Assembly (NCBI RefSeq): GCF_949987515.2
Contig: NC_082683.1
Location: forward strand, 127,806,582-127,870,581
Source: Delphinus delphis
Lineage: Eukaryota; Chordata; Mammalia; Artiodactyla; Delphinidae
Direction of reading: 5' to 3'
DNA: 64,000 nt
How positions within the stretch are numbered: position 1 is the first letter of the stretch; every line of letters starts with the position of its first letter. Position numbers and translations under genes: made by a program. Shown piece after piece: positions 34,690 through 46,939 of this stretch. Under the pieces are notes generated by a model that was given only the letters and a program-made list of their open reading frames with translations, had not been told where the DNA came from and did not search any database.

Positions 34690-35640
34690 AATAATCTCAA
34701 GTGTAGAGGCTTGGGAGCATGAAAGAATGATATGTTCAGGGAACTTTACATGTGACTGCAGAACAGCACCTGGGGCCTGGCGAATAAGAGGTGCCTGCTA
34801 TTTATGGATGAATAAATATTTGTTGAAGAAATAAACAGGTTGCCTTGAGAAGAATGATGGGAAACGCGTGTGGAATGTAAAGGGGAGCAGGGTAGGGAGC
34901 CTGCTAAAGACCTGAAACTCATTCCTTCTGGTAAGTGGTTCATAGCTGGCGTGTTCCTGCTTCTCAGTGAGGAAGACCACCTTCATAGGTGGGCTTCTAA
35001 GACTTCACTTATTCATTTTTCTACATCTGTGAATACATGCTATTCTGCTGCTATCTGTCAGCCTTAAGCTGAGTTGTGGATTGTGTGATTCAGTATAGAG
35101 AAGTATACAGCTATGCATGTAAAAAGATGGTGAGCCACGGTTACAGGTGGTGGAGAGCTCTTGAAAGGGTTGAGCAAGGAAACAATTTGGTCAGGCTTGT
35201 GTGTTAGAGACATTATTCTAGTAGATATGTAGAGGATGGACTGAAATGGGGGAAAAACTGGACATAAAGAGAACATAAGAAATGAGTATTATTTGTGTGA
35301 AAGATGATGGATGCCAGAACTAAGGCACTGAGAGTGATGACAGAGAGATAGGGAAGAAAGAGAGGTATTAAAATGGTAGAATTGACAAACTTTTGATTTA
35401 GCCATTGGATGAGGGAGCTGAGACAGAGAAGGGTCAGGGCTGATTCCAAGGTTTTTGCTTAAGAAAATGGGCAGAATGGCAGTATCAGTAACCACACAGA
35501 GAATCCAGGAAGTGGTAGGAATGTTAAGGATAATAAATACTTTAGTTTGGGATAAATTGAGATTCACAAATGTGTGAGCCATCCAGGCAAAGATGTCCAA
35601 TTGGAAATGCAGAATTTAGTCTCAAAAGAGAGCTTTTAAT
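34690..35640 (-). repeat. Ancient L2-type/associated repeat, antisense, broken
   Basis: Words such as ttgaaagggttgagcaagga, ggtcagggctgattccaagg and gagccatccaggcaaagatg follow the purine-rich companion sequence of old L2-type elements, also seen at 1-595 and 23215-23973. A short L2-like tail (ggatgaataaatatttgttg) is embedded at about 34800. The family name is uncertain. Confidence 0.45.
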
Positions 35641-36820
35641 CCTGAAGCTAGCCAGGGAGAAGTATTATACCAAGGATGATTTCAGGATAAATTAAAAAGG
35701 AATAAAACTGTGGTTAGATTTACTTGTGATTAAAAATATTAAAGTTGAGAGTTTACTGTGAAGATAATTCATAGCATTCATGTTTGTCTTTCAAAGGTTT
35801 AATATTCATTAAATTTGCTAGGCCTACACTTTTATATTTGCAAAATGAATATAAAAAAGTATTCATCTTTAAGTGGAGATACCTACAGTTTAAGTCTTTA
35901 TGTCCAGGACCAAGCCAGCATGACGGTATTTAGAGTCCGCATACCTCAGAGGAAATTAGCGTCTTACATGCTGAACTTGAAATCATGACGAGGCAGTAGT
36001 GGTGCCATAACCTTACATTCTAAGAAAAACTAGATCTATTGATTTTACTGACTAGAAATATTTAAAACGATGCAATTCTTTATAACGTATGCTCTGTGGA
36101 AAATGAAGGGAAACTATCATGCTTTCAAATATTAGAGAATATTTCTTATAAGTACTATAGTTGAACCTTAAACAAATTTGATGATTGAGTATAAAATGAG
36201 TTTTTTTTTTTCTTTTTTTCTGGGCTTGAGTCCACCAACTCAGGAAGGAAATATAAATTAATGGAGTGTAAGTTTAAGTTTTAAATACAAGGTTTTAAGA
36301 CCTTTCCTGCTTAACTGTGGGTCCATTGTTAAATGAATATGCTCTATTTTGAAATAAATATGTCCATAAGTGAATGGAGAAGATTTGAGGCTGAAAACAC
36401 TTTTTTCCTTGGCAGCAGCTGAGACTTGGATACCAACTCTTGATTTTCACTGTTTGGTTTAGAAGGGACTGACAAGTTACACCTTGGTGATTTATCTTCC
36501 TTGGCTGACATTTTTGAACAAATCCCTTAGTGTGTTATACTTAGAGTTGGTGTTGTGCTTAATGTTTCCTTTTCGTAGTGTTTAATATTACTTGTTAATT
36601 TTCCTTATATCAGAGAAAGTGTGCTAAGGTATCTGGAAAGAGCAATGTCTAATGATGAAATGTTGGTAGACTATCCTATGGATGGCACATAGACTGCAAG
36701 TAGATAATTTATTTTTTATTTTGTTTTGTGTTTTCATAAATGGGTGAAGGATATTGCTGAGTTCCAGGTTTATTCTCTGATAGTAAAGGTACTTATGATA
36801 AGCATTCATTCTGGATATTA
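35641..36820. other. Unique sequence, nothing recognised
   Basis: AT-rich intron DNA; no element or gene seen. Confidence 0.4.
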
Positions 36821-36826
36821 ATAAGC

Positions 36827-37013
36827 ATTTCCTTTTTTTTATTGGGGTATAATTGCTTTATAGTGTTGTGTTAGTTTCTGTTGTACAGCAAAGTGAATCA
36901 GCTATATGTATACATGTATCCCCTCCCTCTTGGACATCCCTCCCACCCATCCCCCTCTACATCCCACCCATCTAGGTCATCACAGAGCACCAAGCTGAGC
37001 TCACTGTGCTATA
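36827..37013 (-). mobile_element. 5'-truncated L1 3'-UTR, antisense
   Basis: A T-run then attggggtataattgcttta and cagcaaagtgaatcagctat is the same L1 tail as at 1060-1224. About 185 bp is retained. No clear target-site duplication was found. Confidence 0.85.
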
Positions 37014-37098
37014 CATTTTCTTAATGATATATCACAACAAGGCTCAGAAAGGGGCCATTTATCTAAATTGCTTTATTTCTTCCAAAAAGAGACACATT

Positions 37099-37424
37099 GG
37101 GCTTCCCTGGTGGTGCAGTGGTTAAGAATCCACCTGCCAATGCAGGGGACACGGGTTCAAGACCTGGTCCGGGAAGATCCCACATGCCGCGGAGCAACTA
37201 AGCCCATGCGCCACAACTACTGAACCTGTGTTTTAGAGTGCGCGAAGTGCAACTACTGAAGCCCACATGCCCAGAGCCCTACCACAAAAAGAAGCCACCA
37301 CAATGAGAAGCCTGCGCACCACAATGAAGAGTAGCCCCCGCTCACCGCAGCTAGAGAAAGCCCGCGGGCAGCAACAGAGACCCAATGCAGCCAAAAGTAA
37401 ATAAATAAATTTAAAAAAGAAGAA
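37099..37424 (+). mobile_element. Long CHR-2 SINE, sense, with TSD
   Basis: Long form with two internal caactactga units and the tail region caacagagacccaatgcagc, then AAATAAAT. Flanks aagagacacatt (37087-37098) and aagagatacatt (about 37426-37437) are a near-perfect duplication. Confidence 0.9.
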
Positions 37425-37889
37425 GAAGAGATACATTAATAGCGAGATCAGCATCAAGTTGTGGAAGTACTGAGTTTTAAAAAATTATTATCTTTTTCCA
37501 CATGGAGTAAATGCAGTTCATTAAAGCATGCTGCATTCTAATAAGACAACTGCCAGGGAATTATATTCACAATAACAATCTATCACAATAGCAATCTATC
37601 TGTTTCATTGCCACACACTCTCTCCTGACTTTGCTCAGATATCTTCCAAATTGCTATCATTGCTTATGCAGGAGATATGGTAAAGATTATGACTGGATCA
37701 GCACAAATGTATTCCCACTTTTGGAAAAACAACAGTATTCTGACTGTGAAACAGTACTATCCTTATTTGCAAACAGCAATCTTCTTACCCATTGTGTGTG
37801 TACCTTGATTTTCCTCTTTAATTTTAAAAGTGATAAAAACTAAACATAGCAGGCAACTCATATATTTGGCTACTCAAAACTTATTCATA

Positions 37890-37990
37890 ATGATTTACTC
37901 ATTAATAATTATTGAGTGCTTACTATAGTTACAGGTTGTGCCATGGCAAAAACTGAGTAAAGATGTAAGGTGTAGACCTTATTTCCTGAA
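37890..37990 (-). repeat. L2/MIR tail, antisense, low confidence
   Basis: The run actcattaataattattgag, gcttactatagttacagg resembles the reverse complement of an L2 or MIR 3' end. Confidence 0.35.
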
Positions 37991-38368
37991 GATCTAACAG
38001 TATTATATGGAAGTTTCCATTCATATATATAATTTCAGTGATGTTAGAAAATCCATGTTATTTCAAACCAAGTGAGTAATATACATAATAAATACAAATA
38101 AGAGACTGGAGGAAAGAAAATCCTCTGAGAACTAATAGTGGTAAAGAAGATTGCATGAATGAGATGGGAGCTGAGGTGTACTTTTCTCCTGTTTTATTAT
38201 GAAAAGTTTCAAACATTCAAAAGGTAAAAGAATTTTACAGTGAGTACCAGTATGCCCTTTACCACTACCATTGACTTTTTTTCAATATTTGCTTTATCAC
38301 CCATAGATATATTTTAATGATAAGCAAAAAAGATAGGTCCCGCTGAAAGGATCAAAGTGTGTTCAAGG

Positions 38369-38769
38369 GGACTTCCCTGGTGGCACAGTGGTTAAGAATC
38401 TGCCTGCCAATGCAGGGGACATGGGTTTGAGCCCTGGTCCGGGAAGATCCCACATGCTGCGGAGCAACTAAGCCCGTGTGTCACAACTACTGAGCCTGCG
38501 CTCTAGAGCCCACGAGCCACAACTACTGAGCCCGCGTGTCACAACTACTAAAGCCCATGTGCCTTAGAGCCCATGCACTGCAACTACTGAAGCCCATGCA
38601 CTCTAAGGCCTGTGTGCCGCAACTACTGAGCCCACGTGCTGCAACTACTGAAGCCCATGTGCCTAGAGCTTGTGCTCCGCAGCAAGAGAAGCCACTGCAA
38701 TGAGAAGCCTGCACACAGCAACGAAGACCCAATGCAGCCAAATAAAATAAATAAATAAAATAAAAGACA
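38369..38769 (+). mobile_element. Oversized CHR-2 SINE with expanded internal repeat, TSD
   Basis: Head acttccctggtggcacagtg and tail acgaagacccaatgcagcc are normal long CHR-2, but the element is about 400 bp instead of about 300-325 bp. The excess lies at about 38480-38660, where the caactact(g/a)a(a)gccc unit occurs six times instead of twice. A perfect 15-bp duplication, aaagtgtgttcaagg, flanks it at 38354-38368 and 38770-38784. Confidence 0.92.
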
Positions 38770-38892
38770 AAAGTGTGTTCAAGGTGGGGAAAAAGTAACA
38801 GACAGGTTTTGTGGTACAGTCCGCAATGATCTCTCTACACACCCTTGTATAATCCCCTCTCACACTGTAGCAGGGTTGATCTGTGTGACTAT

Positions 38893-39401
38893 GGTAGGTT
38901 CAATAAGCTCCCTCCCCTACCCTCCCAGCCCAAAGATGTGCATGCCGTAATCTCTAGAACCTGTATATATGTTGTCTTATATGGCAGAAGGGACTTTGCA
39001 TATGTGATTTGTGCATAAATTAAGGATTTTGAGTTGGGGAAATTATCTTGGATTATCTGGGTGAACTCAATGTAATTACAGGTCCCTATAAGAGGGAGGC
39101 AGTAGACTTAGTGTTAGAAAGAAGATATAAGGATGGAAGCAGAGGTCAGAGAGGAGAGAGGATTCTACCTTACTCACTGGATTTGGAGGAAGATGGAGGA
39201 AAGGACCACAAGCCAAGGAATACGGGTGGCCTATAGCAGCTGGAAAAGAAAGGAAATGGATTCTCCCCTAGGGCCTCCAAAAGGAATGCAGTCTTGCTGA
39301 CTCATTTTAGACTTCTGATCTCCAGAACTATAAATCTGTGTCACATAAAGCCACCAAGTTTGTGGTAATTTGTTATAGCAGTGATTGGAAACCAATACAG
39401 T
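38893..39401 (+). repeat. MLT1-type MaLR LTR, sense
   Basis: The order tggcagaagggactttgcat, ggtccctataagagggagg, gacttctgatctccagaac, caccaagtttgtggtaattt and gttatagcagtgattgg follows MLT1 LTRs of the ERVL-MaLR group. It is a solo, decayed copy about 500 bp long. Confidence 0.78.
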
Positions 39402-39825
39402 GATCAACAGAATATGACAAAAGTGAAGGTATATCACTTCTCAGGTAATCCGATTATAAAAGACTGCAGCTTCGGTCTTGGGCTCTCTCTTTCTTGGATC
39501 ACTCACTGTGGGAGAGGTCAGCTGCCATGTCATGAGGACACACAGCAGGCAGCCTATGGAGAGGCCCATGTCAAGGAACTGAGGTTTCCAGCCAGTGGCC
39601 AGCAAGGAAATGAGAGGTGTCATTCACCATGTGAGTGATCTTGAAAGCAGATCTTCCCCTAGTTGAACTTTCTGATGACTGCAGCTCCAGGCAGCAGCTT
39701 GATTGCAATCCATGGGAGACGCTGAGCCAGAATCACCTAGCTAAGCCAATCACAGATTCCTGACCCACAGAAACTATGAGATAATAAATATATATTATTT
39801 TAAGGTGCTTAGATTGGGGACAATT
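39402..39825 (+). repeat. Second MLT1-type LTR, sense, directly abutting
   Basis: The order cttggatcactcactgtggg, gctgccatgtcatgaggac, cagcctatggagaggccc, cctgacccacagaaac and tgagataataaatatatatt is an MLT1 LTR of a different subtype, truncated at its 5' side. Confidence 0.75.
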
Positions 39826-39839
39826 CTCTATGCACCAAA

Positions 39840-40993
39840 GGACAACTATACAGAGTTGAAATGGGTTGAGGAGAGATTGTTGAAGGTTTGAATGCTCTCC
39901 TAATTGACTGCTCAGTAGGGAACCCTTGAAAGTTTTTGAACTGGGAAGTGAACAACTCAAAACAATAGCAAAATTTATGGGGTTGGATATGTTAGAGAAA
40001 GGGGAGACTGGAGGGAAGAAAAATAGATATAGTAATATTAGGGATAGTAAAATTAGATATAGCAATGAAAGCCTGTTCCAGGGCTATGAATTTAAGAAGG
40101 AAAAGGAAAGAACACAGGTAAAACTTCAAAAGAAACTCAGTAGTACTTGGTGGCTGAATGGACTCAAGGGAAAGGGAAATTGAAAAGTGGAAGATGGTGT
40201 GTTTTGAGTTTAAGAGAACAGTGGTATAATTCTGAAAATGGGATATTTAAAATAAGAACCAGTTTTTGAAAGTTTCTTATTCTCTCTGAAATTAAGTTGG
40301 ATAGGTGAAAATGCTCAAAAAGTAATTTAGGATAAAAGATTTCATTACCTGCCTGTGGGGGCTTAGAAATGTAGGATAAGTGAGAGATGAAACTGGGACA
40401 TGAGACAGTAAGAGCAAGGGGTATAATGTTACAAGATACACAATGGCATGTATAGAGACCTAAGCAATTTGACTCTAAGTGTTCTTGCAGCCAACCCAGA
40501 GGAAATGCTGATGATAGCATGGTTTCAGTACCGATAGGACTAAAACTGAGAGGATGTCTTCCTTGGGTCATCCTAAAAGGTGCATGCATCCTCAGCATTG
40601 CCCTATGGTAAACATAATTATTTTCATAGGATTTTTTTCTTGATATGTTTCTTAATGTACCCACTGAGTGTAATGGTCAGATAAAAATAAAAACAAATTG
40701 ATTTTAGGTCCAAAACATTAGTGATAAAAAATAAATCTAAATCTTGAGAAGGTGATTGAGAGTCATTCACTCCAAAATATTTATTGAGTATTTACTGTGT
40801 GTTAGGGTCTGTGTGAAATTCTGAGAGTACAATAGGAATTTTATATATATAGTACTAGTGAAGATGACAGGAGAGAAGAGAAGGAGGTTGATCAGTAAGT
40901 TGTGGAGAATTCACAAGGACTGGGAATGAACAAAGATGAACAGAGATGAAGCAGCTAGAGAAACAAGATTGTAAATAGTGTCAGTCATAATGG

Positions 40994-41034
<41 letters not shown>

Positions 41035-41200
41035 CCTGGTTTACTGTAGCATCAAATTGATGTTAAGGAGATATCAATGAGAAGCAAGAATAGGTCACTG
41101 GGTTTGATCATTAGTTGATCATCAGGGATATTTAGGATTTCATTGTCAATATGATGGTAAGGATAGGAGCCAGATTGCAGAGGGTTAAGGGGGGACCTTC
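39840..41200. repeat. Ancient purine-rich interspersed sequence, partly L2-like
   Basis: Purine-rich sequence resembling the L2-associated elements elsewhere in the window (gaaagtttttgaactgggaa). An L2-like antisense tail is at about 40765-40840 (tccaaaatatttattgagta). Boundaries are unclear. Confidence 0.35.
40996..41031. repeat. (GA)n microsatellite
   Basis: About 18 uninterrupted GA units. Confidence 0.95.
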
Positions 41201-42105
41201 TGGAGATGAAATGGAATCAGCAGACTCTAAGTCATTCTTCCAGCTCCCTGGGCGTGGCTACATCACTTTATGTCTCAGTCTATAAAACAGAATAAAAGTA
41301 GCAATCTCCTTCTCGCCCAAGATATAAGGAGTGCTTTGAGTTCTGGGTGATATATGGTAAATACAGGATATTAATAGTAGTTATCAGTGTGTACTTTGAA
41401 TAAAACTAGACTTGAGGATTGATTACTGAAATAGTTGGTTTGTGGAGTCTACTTTTAGATTGTCACCTCTAATTTTGCATTAATATAAAGCATCCCCTGT
41501 CTGGACTGGAATTTGGAATTTTTGTTTATTACTAGTGGTGACTGATTGTCATCTGTGACCTTTGGTTTGTGTGTTATGAGGTGGAATTTGGTAATTGGTG
41601 GTCTTGCAAAGTTTTTCTGACTAGTCCTGCTGGGTCTCAATTTTGACAGGTTGTTATTCCCACTAGGTTTTAATCAGATGTAGAATTCAGTGTGATATTA
41701 GTACTCTCACTGTGTCATTCAGGAAACCAAAATAAAATAATAGATATGACCATGCTTTGAAAAGGTAAAGGATCATTTAAGTATTAATTATGTTTACCAT
41801 CATTATGAAAACGATTGGAAGTATTATTCTATTAATGTTTAATTATTATTAATTAATAATGAAAGGAGACGGAGAAGTTTTTGTTGTGGTTTATTTCAGC
41901 TTCTGTATAAATTACATGAACTGTCTAGAAAAATATGTGTGTGGGCAATATTTATAAATATATATATTTTAATGATGCTCTATTTAATCATTTGCATTTG
42001 GATTGTTTGCAGCCTTATTTAATTCTGGACTGATTTTCCCAACATAGTTTTGGAAATATGGATTCAATAATTTTTTAGATATAACTAGTAAGTATTGAGT
42101 TACTA
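41201..42105. other. Unique sequence, nothing recognised
   Basis: AT-rich; no element or gene seen. Confidence 0.4.
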
Positions 42106-42109
42106 TGTG

Positions 42110-42290
42110 AGAAATACTTCTTCATATGTCACATCTAAATCTTCACAGTAACCTTTTCAGGTGGTGTTATTACCTTTTCATATATAAGGAAACTAAGGCT
42201 CTGAGAGATTCATTAGCTTTTTGCCCATGGTGTATGTAGCAGAGATTTTAATCTACAACTAGAGCACCACAGTTATTTAGATATAAACTT
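42110..42290 (-). repeat. MIR SINE, antisense
   Basis: The run aaggaaactaaggctctgag with cacatctaaatcttcacagt upstream fits the reverse-complement MIR core. Confidence 0.7.
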
Positions 42291-42589
42291 AGGCGATGAA
42301 AATCAGTTTACTTAGTTAAAACATAATTGTATCTGTAAATATTGTATCAATACCGTATCATGTCTCTGAGTCAAATTTGCATTGTTTTCAAAGCAGCATT
42401 GTCTCTTTCACCAGATCTCTCTCACCTTCAGCATGAACACATGACAGTTTGCCATGTAGGAATTTTATTAGTAACCTAATATATGTAAAGGATAAGCTAT
42501 TATATATTTGGGGTTTTTAATATAGAGCCATGAGTAGAGGATAAGATGGTTAGTGATGTTTTGTGGAATCCAACATCTGTTTATGCTTC

Positions 42590-42750
42590 ATGGTTTACTG
42601 ATCTTCTTGCTGTCCTTTATCTCATTCATTTGATCCTCGCCATCACCCTGTGAAAAAGATAGGCCTAATTTTTTTCACCTCGTTTTACTGCAGAGGAAAT
42701 GGAGGGTAAAGGAGGGGGTGTGATTTTCTCAGCAAACTTCAAATACATCT
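42590..42750 (-). repeat. MIR SINE fragment, antisense
   Basis: The run tttgatcctcgccatcaccc and ctgcagaggaaatggagg is a weak reverse-complement MIR match. Confidence 0.5.
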
Positions 42751-43390
42751 ACATAAAAAGGATTCTGATAGATAAATAGTCTAAGGACAACTGGATCCAA
42801 TGCAATAATGGCAATACATCTTATTGCTTATGTATCTGAGTTTATTGTGGATTATAGTTTAGTTTAGGTAAAACTTCTCATCATATAGCATAACTGAGGA
42901 AAACAGGAGAGTATAAAAAGTTTCCTTCCTTTTTCTGCAGGGAAATTATACTGCTTATTTGAGCCCTAATTATTACCCAGAGGAATGCTGCATACTTCTC
43001 CAGTGGTTGTGTGTTTTTGTGAAGAGTTAAAAGAGAAGCTACCTATATGCTTCCCATAGTGATATTACCAATCCTAGGACTGTGACCCAGAGTACTCTGC
43101 TGGGTTATATATGTGCATGGAAATTTGTCCACCTGTGGCCTGTGTTGTTTACTTGTGAAAAGATCATAACGTCTGATAGGTTTGTTTCCTAGTCATAAAT
43201 GTAATGTAAGATTACATCAAACAAGGATAAGTTATCCAGTTGCCAACATTTAAAAATCATTTTTTCATTGTCAACCAGCTGCAACGCCAGACTCTAAGGA
43301 ACACAGATCTTCCTTCATTTGGCTCATAATCTAGATTGTGAAGTCCAAACATCAGGACAAGTGGTTTCAAGTTTCATTTTTCATATAGTA
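42751..43390. other. Unique sequence, nothing recognised
   Basis: No element, RNA gene or coding frame recognised. Confidence 0.4.
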
Positions 43391-43392
43391 GT

Positions 43393-43753
43393 TGTTTTAG
43401 TGTGTTTGGTCTGCTATAACAAAACCCAAAGCCTGGGTGGCTTATAAATAACAGAAGTTTATTTCTCAGAGTTCTGGAGGCTAGAAGACCAAGATCAAGA
43501 CACAGAAAATTCAGTGTCTGGTAAGGCCTGTTTCCTGGTTCATAGACAGCTGTCTTCCCTCTGTGTCCTTACATGGCAGAAGGGGTGAGGGAGTTCCCTG
43601 GGATCTCTTTTATAAGGGCACTAATCCCATTCAGTGGGGCTCTACCCTCATGACCTAATCACCTCCCAAAGGCCCCACCTCCTAATACCATCACACTGGT
43701 GATTAGATTTCAATATGTGGATTCTGGGGAACACAAACATTTAGTCTCTAACA
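43393..43753 (-). mobile_element. Solo MST/THE1-type MaLR LTR with 5-bp TSD
   Basis: The order (plus strand) gtctgctataacaaaaccca, gagttctggaggctagaaga, tcttttataagggcactaat, cctaatcacctcccaaaggc and cctcctaataccatcacact is the reverse complement of an MST-like LTR. Its ends are TGTT...AACA-like and a perfect 5-bp duplication, gtagt, flanks it (43388-43392 and 43754-43758). No internal sequence remains, so it is a solo LTR formed by recombination. Confidence 0.88.
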
Positions 43754-43759
43754 GTAGTT

Positions 43760-44636
43760 TTGAAAACATGTGAGATTTCTCAAAATATAGTTTTTAAAAA
43801 GATGCTTTTCCATCATTTCTAAGATAAATTTGTTCTTTTGGCAAAGGTGATTTTAATTGTTGGCACATTTCCAAGACAAGGAACACACTCTGTTGACACT
43901 CCTTTCAAAACGATCAGATGAAAACAAGGCACACAATGCCAAGCCACAGACTCTCCATTGTACTCTTGTTGAATCCGTTCTTATGCTTTAGAACAGTTGA
44001 GTTTATATATACATCTTGCTAGTAGGGCAGTTCTCTGAAAGATTATACTACTTTCTTTATGCACAATGTCAGTGCCACAGTATTAAACAGAAATGAAATA
44101 TGTGTCTGTGCTTTCCTTCTTAAAAATGTGAATGTATTTCTCTATAGAGTTGTTTTGTAGCTGTCTTGCTAATAAAGTAGTGCCCAGCTACAGGCCTGCA
44201 GACTGCTGACACACAGTCTCACAAATTTATGAATGCCAAAGCATGGAGCAAAATGAAAACAACTGGGGGAATGTTTAAGGGAAATAATTGGACTGTATCC
44301 AGATGTGCATGTGTAAAACATCACCCCTTAACTCCTCCCCCATATCCTGTCTAAAGACAGGATTTTTTTTTTCTTTTTCTTTTTTCAAAAATAAACGGAG
44401 GTTATTTGAAAGAAGTCATGGTCCCTGACTGAAACTGAGTAGGCAAAGCCAGGCTGAACATAATCGTGTATGTTCTTGGTGTCTTTGTTTTTTAATTGAC
44501 TCGTTGGATGCTATGAATCAATCTGCCTTATGGCTGTTCTTCGTAGCTATGGCCACAATTTCATGTACTCCATCTGAGGATAATATGTAAGAGTTTTCAG
44601 GAATGTTAATTTTCTTGAATTTGGGGTTGTCATAAA
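43760..44636. other. Unique sequence, nothing recognised
   Basis: No element or coding frame recognised. Confidence 0.4.
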
Positions 44637-44649
44637 CTATAACTTTTTT

Positions 44650-44868
44650 CAATTTTTATTTATTTATTTATTTTTTTGCGGTACGCCGGCCTCTCACTGT
44701 CGTGGCCTCTCCCGTTGTGGAGCACAGGCTCCGGGCGCGCAGGCTCAGCGGCCAGGGCTCACGGACCTAGCCGCTCCGAGGCATGTGGGATCTTCCCGGA
44801 CCGGGGCACGAACCCGTGTCCCCTGCATCGGCAGGCGGACTCTCAACCACTGCGACACCAGGGAAGCC
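44650..44868 (-). mobile_element. CHR-2 SINE, antisense, with TSD
   Basis: Short CHR-2 form with T-rich tail. B-box region cccggaccggggcacgaacc. The duplication ctataactttt is at 44637 and 44869. Very close to consensus, so young. Confidence 0.93.
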
Positions 44869-45105
44869 CTATAACTTTTTACTATTAGAAATGGGCAACA
44901 TTAAATTGTCTAGTGTGGAGGAGGTCATTAAGATAGGCAGTGAAATCTGGTTACAAGGGAAAAGAAGTGTGAGAGCATTTATGGATTGTTTGTTTGTTTG
45001 TTTGTTTATTAGTCCAAGACCAGCCAGAGGAACTAAAGGGAAAATAAAAAAGAATTTGTCTCTATGGTGCTTAGCTCACTAGATAAAACATAAAAATGGA
45101 GGTAA

Positions 45106-45312
45106 GGGCTTCCCTGGTGGCGCAGTGGTTGAGAGTCCTCCTACCGATGCAAGGAACACGGGTTCTTGCCCCGGTCCGGGAAGATCCCACATGCCGCGGA
45201 GTGGTTAGGCCCGTGAGCCATGGCCGCTGAGCCTGCGCGTCCGGAGCCTGTGCTCCGCAACGGGAGAGGCCACAACAGTGAGAGGCCAGCATACTGCAAA
45301 AAAAAAAAAAAA
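45106..45312 (+). mobile_element. CHR-2 SINE, sense, with perfect TSD
   Basis: Short CHR-2 from ggcttccctggtggcgcagt to a pure A-run. Flanks aaaaatggaggtaa at 45092-45105 and 45313-45326 are identical, indicating a recent insertion. Confidence 0.94.
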
Positions 45313-45326
45313 AAAAAATGGAGGTA

Positions 45327-46730
45327 ATAGTGACCTTGCATACATGAAATTAATTTAGGACCAGGCATCACTGGGACAAAAAAACCCTAGAGAACAGGGG
45401 TGCTCTGAGTAAGAACCTTTGCATGTTGGTATCTGACCATCATATGTATCTTAATGTACCAGAGGTGAAGCAATAAGGTACACTTTTAGCTTAAATGTCA
45501 AGAAATAGTTCCTTGAAAGCAATAACCAAATCCAATAATAAATCCAACTAATTTCAATAAAGGAGTTTTCTCATTGACTTGCTTTTCTCTTGTTCTGCAT
45601 AAGAACAAAAACAAAGATGAAATTAAATTGTAATGAACTTGCTTAGAAGTACTCATTAAGACAGAGCATATAAAGACCTCCTGCCTGCATGCCCCTCCCT
45701 GTACAGTCTCAGAGACTCTCCCAGGGGATTAGAATTCCCAGCCTCATTAGGCAGAGTCTTGAGACTGGATTTCTGTTTTATTCAAAAAGAGAAAACGAAG
45801 TAGAGATATTAGAGATATTTTAAATACCCAATTTTTTATCCTATTTTAGAAAGAATTAAAGACCCCAGTTCTCAATGTTTCTGCAGTGGGTGGCAGATTT
45901 TTATCATAAAACTTCAATATTAGAACAGTGTCAGCACTTCATTTTGAGGATAAGCATTGATTATCTAATTTCATTCCAATTGTGCAGATAATTATCCAAT
46001 ATAAAGCCTAATTTTAATATTGTAATTACTGGAAATAATTTCCGTAAATAAGGAATTAGTCCATATTCTCAGCTCCTTTACCAAAGGGAACTGAGTGCAG
46101 AAAGGCATTGTCCTGTGCCAGATGCCAGGAAATAAGTGGGAAACGATGGACCCAGAGAGGGAAAGTAGATGAGAAGATCACTTGTTTAATAATTATATGT
46201 ATACATATAGCACCTATCCCTATACCATGCCTATTATTCCCCTCCAGATCGTCTCCACCTACTACCTGATTGTGATATATTTCAGTTATTCACTTTGGGT
46301 TTCAAAAGCAAATAATTTCTGGGAGAGTTAGATATATTGATTTTATATACCTTATGAATATATAATTTCATGATGTTGAAAATATTCTATATTATCCACA
46401 GTATTTTTAAAAGCAGTTAAATTAACATAAATTAAAGTTTGATGTCTTAAGTGAAAACTTGGTGAATAAATACTCTAGAACTATTTCTGTGGCAGTTTAA
46501 GGAAAAAAACAGTGATTCTGGGTTTCAAAACTCAAATACAGTAAACATTATGGACTTATTTAGTAAGGGTTGTACTTGGTCTGGCAGATGATAAAATCTT
46601 CACTTACTAGAATGGCAAAACACATCAGTTGCTTAAAATCATTGACAATTATTTGACAATGCATTCAAACATTTTTCTTGCTAGAGAACCCAAGAGCAGT
46701 GTAGTAGGAATGACTAGTGTTCAAAACAAG
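45327..46730. other. Unique sequence, nothing recognised
   Basis: AT-rich intron DNA without recognised elements or frames. Confidence 0.4.
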
Positions 46731-46734
46731 AACA

Positions 46735-46910
46735 ACCACAACAGTGACAGCAAAATCTGGGTTCTTGACTCAGTTGTACCCCTTACAGCAGTTTGACCTT
46801 GGATTAGTTGCTTTACTTCTATGAGCCTATTTTCTCTCTCTGTAATGAGACTGGGATCTCTATCCTGCTCACTTCACATGTTGTGAAGGTCATTACATTT
46901 ATTGTCGTAT
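46735..46910 (+). repeat. MIR SINE, sense
   Basis: The run cagtttgaccttggattagt and tctctctgtaatgagac is a diverged MIR core. Confidence 0.55.
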
Positions 46911-46939
46911 CCCTGCAAAGTTCCCTACCCCTCTCTACC

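Noticed and set aside
36160..36230. Tigger/MER-like start near atagttgaaccttaaac
   Set aside because: Resemblance to a DNA-transposon end does not continue beyond about 25 bp.
40164..40664. 166-codon minus-strand ORF, the longest outside L1
   Set aside because: Lies in old purine-rich repeat-like DNA, lacks any recognisable motif, and has no splice or promoter context; most likely chance, although a protein search would settle it.
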